From positions 102,175 to 134,960 of the forward strand of contig JAHDDL010000005.1 of assembly GCA_020629415.1 (NCBI GenBank): a stretch of DNA of 32,786 bases, given 5' to 3'. Position numbers and translations under genes: made by a program. Under the pieces are notes generated by a model, which was not told the origin of the DNA, did no database searches, and worked only from the letters and a program-made list of their open reading frames with translations. The DNA is from Maribacter sp. (GTDB taxonomy: Bacteria > Bacteroidota > Bacteroidia > Flavobacteriales > Flavobacteriaceae). Shown here piece by piece: positions 32,354 to 32,786 of this stretch (positions are counted from its first letter, which is position 1; every line of letters starts with the position of its first letter).

Positions 32354-32590
32354 ATGAAAACAATAATAGCAACAATCTTCATCATCTTTTTAAGCTTTAC
32401 TGCTCAAGCACAAAACAATACATCAGATGTAAAAGTTGAAACTATTGAGATGGGCATCGTTACTGAAACTACATTTGAAGTCAAAGAAAACATTTCAACA
32501 GAAGTTGCTAGATTATACAAGTTTAAAAACTCAAGAGTTAAAAGAGATTTAAATTTTATAACCAAAGCGAACAAACCTAAAATGGCTTAG
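32354..32590 (+). CDS. Small secreted hypothetical protein
   Basis: A 78-aa protein with a clear signal peptide (IIATIFIIFLSFTAQAQ, cleavage near residue 20). The mature 58 residues contain DVKVETIEMGIVTETTFEVK and a basic C-terminal half (RLYKFKNSRVKRDLNFITKA). No family is recognised with certainty. Its position between two composite repeats, and the absence of other genes in 900 bp, is unusual for this compact window. An imperfect -7 box (TATTATTG, near 32331) precedes it. Confidence that it is expressed is moderate. Confidence 0.6.
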   Translation: MKTIIATIFIIFLSFTAQAQNNTSDVKVETIEMGIVTETTFEVKENISTEVARLYKFKNSRVKRDLNFITKANKPKMA

Positions 32591-32705
32591 TCTTTTAGAA
32601 TGAAGTATTAAGTAAAAAAGTATTAAGTATATAGTGTATACGGATTATTAGAAAATAGAAAATAGAAGTTAGAAAATAGACTTCATAACAATTATTAATA
32701 GAGAA

Positions 32706-32720
32706 TTTAGCGAAGCTAAA
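32706..32720. repeat. GCGAAGC mini-hairpin, copy B
   Basis: TTTAGC-GAA-GCTAAA: a 6-bp stem with GAA triloop, extended by AA/TT to 8 bp and flanked by GAGAA / TTCTC arms at 32701-32705 and 32726-32730. Confidence 0.7.
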
Positions 32721-32732
32721 TTTATTTCTCGC

Positions 32733-32786
32733 AACGGACAACGGACAACGGACAACGGACAACGGACAACGGACAACGGACAACGG
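32733..32786. repeat. AACGGAC heptamer tandem (7.7 copies, truncated by the window edge)
   Basis: Perfect 7-bp period over 54 bp with no mismatch, continuing beyond the window. Absence of mismatches suggests recent slippage or ongoing homogenisation. Confidence 0.95.

Larger units (their letters stand above)
32611..32786. repeat. Intergenic composite repeat region, copy B (runs off the window)
   Basis: The module order equals copy A: AGTAAAAAAGTATTAAGT (32611-32628, with AAGTATTAAGTA duplicated from 32603), TAGAAAA tract (32650-32680), CAATTATTAA (32689-32698), GCGAAGC hairpin (32706-32720), then GCAAC leading into a heptamer tandem (32731 to the end). A small frame on the minus strand here is only the translation of the tandem and is not a gene. 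Confidence 0.6.

Noticed and set aside
32595-32783. 62-aa minus-strand frame reading SVVRCPL repeats
   Set aside because: It is only the translation of the AACGGAC heptamer tandem and the AT-rich tract next to it; no start context and no protein-like composition.
31875-32786. CRISPR array
   Set aside because: Repeats are 6-10 bp without unique spacers of constant length, and no cas genes are present.

Overview
The window reads as chromosomal DNA of a Bacteroidota bacterium, most likely an aerobic (probably marine) member of the Flavobacteriaceae. Reasons: AT-rich sequence; repeated promoter -7 boxes of the Bacteroidota form TAnnTTTG; a DUF5606 gene; FTR-free housekeeping genes of flavobacterial type (Cox15-type heme A synthase, HD-domain CCA-adding enzyme, periplasmic lipoprotein MsrA); and many small SPII lipoproteins. 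The genus is not determined. I see no IS element, prophage, CRISPR array, rRNA or tRNA. Genes are packed tightly, with several convergent pairs overlapping or touching at their stops.

Layout. (1) 39-5332, minus strand: a probable six-gene run of TupA-like ATP-grasp protein, small glycosyltransferase, threonylcarbamoyl-AMP synthase, CCA-adding enzyme, heme A synthase and a pRiA4b ORF-3-like protein (the last also has its own promoter). A divergent GT2 (5405-6223, plus) and a WaaE-like GT2 (6205-6999, minus) extend the envelope-glycan theme. (2) 7252-9657: dapD (minus), then ruvX-def and a DUF5606 gene (plus), closed by a clear intrinsic terminator. (3) 9877-11386: PAS histidine kinase and a receiver-only response regulator. 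(4) 11440-15372, minus: aquaglyceroporin, secreted alpha/beta esterase, SGNH hydrolase and GH20 hexosaminidase lipoprotein in a tight four-gene operon, next to a SMP-30-like lipoprotein plus Tat-exported sugar isomerase pair (15580-17325). (5) 17494-18678: mazG and a second receiver-only regulator. (6) 19016-24733: MATE transporter, 75-aa acidic protein, PAP2 phosphatase and ArnT-like GT39 facing a convergent polyprenyl-phosphate GT2 plus YbhN-like membrane protein; together these look like a lipid-linked sugar transfer module. (7) 24820-26800: meaB and galM. (8) 26905-29432: ECF sigma factor, membrane protein in anti-sigma position, and a secreted DUF4097-like protein with a long charged helical insert. 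(9) 29433-31874: CBM9-like lipoprotein, MsrA lipoprotein and an M23-fold protein without a signal peptide. (10) 31875-32786: repeat-rich DNA around one small secreted protein gene.

The most unusual material is at the right end. Two intergenic stretches (31875-32100 and 32611-32786) carry the same modules in the same order: an AGTAAAAA-GT-TTAAGT element, AGAAAATAGA tracts, CAATTATTAA, a hairpin around GCGAAGC, and a tandem beginning GCAAC. They look like two copies of a composite dispersed repeat. Other points worth attention are the M23-fold protein that appears cytoplasmic, the sigma/anti-sigma/DUF4097 operon, the convergent lipid-linked glycosylation module, and at least ten consistent TAnnTTTG promoters, some so close to the start codon that the mRNA would be nearly leaderless.
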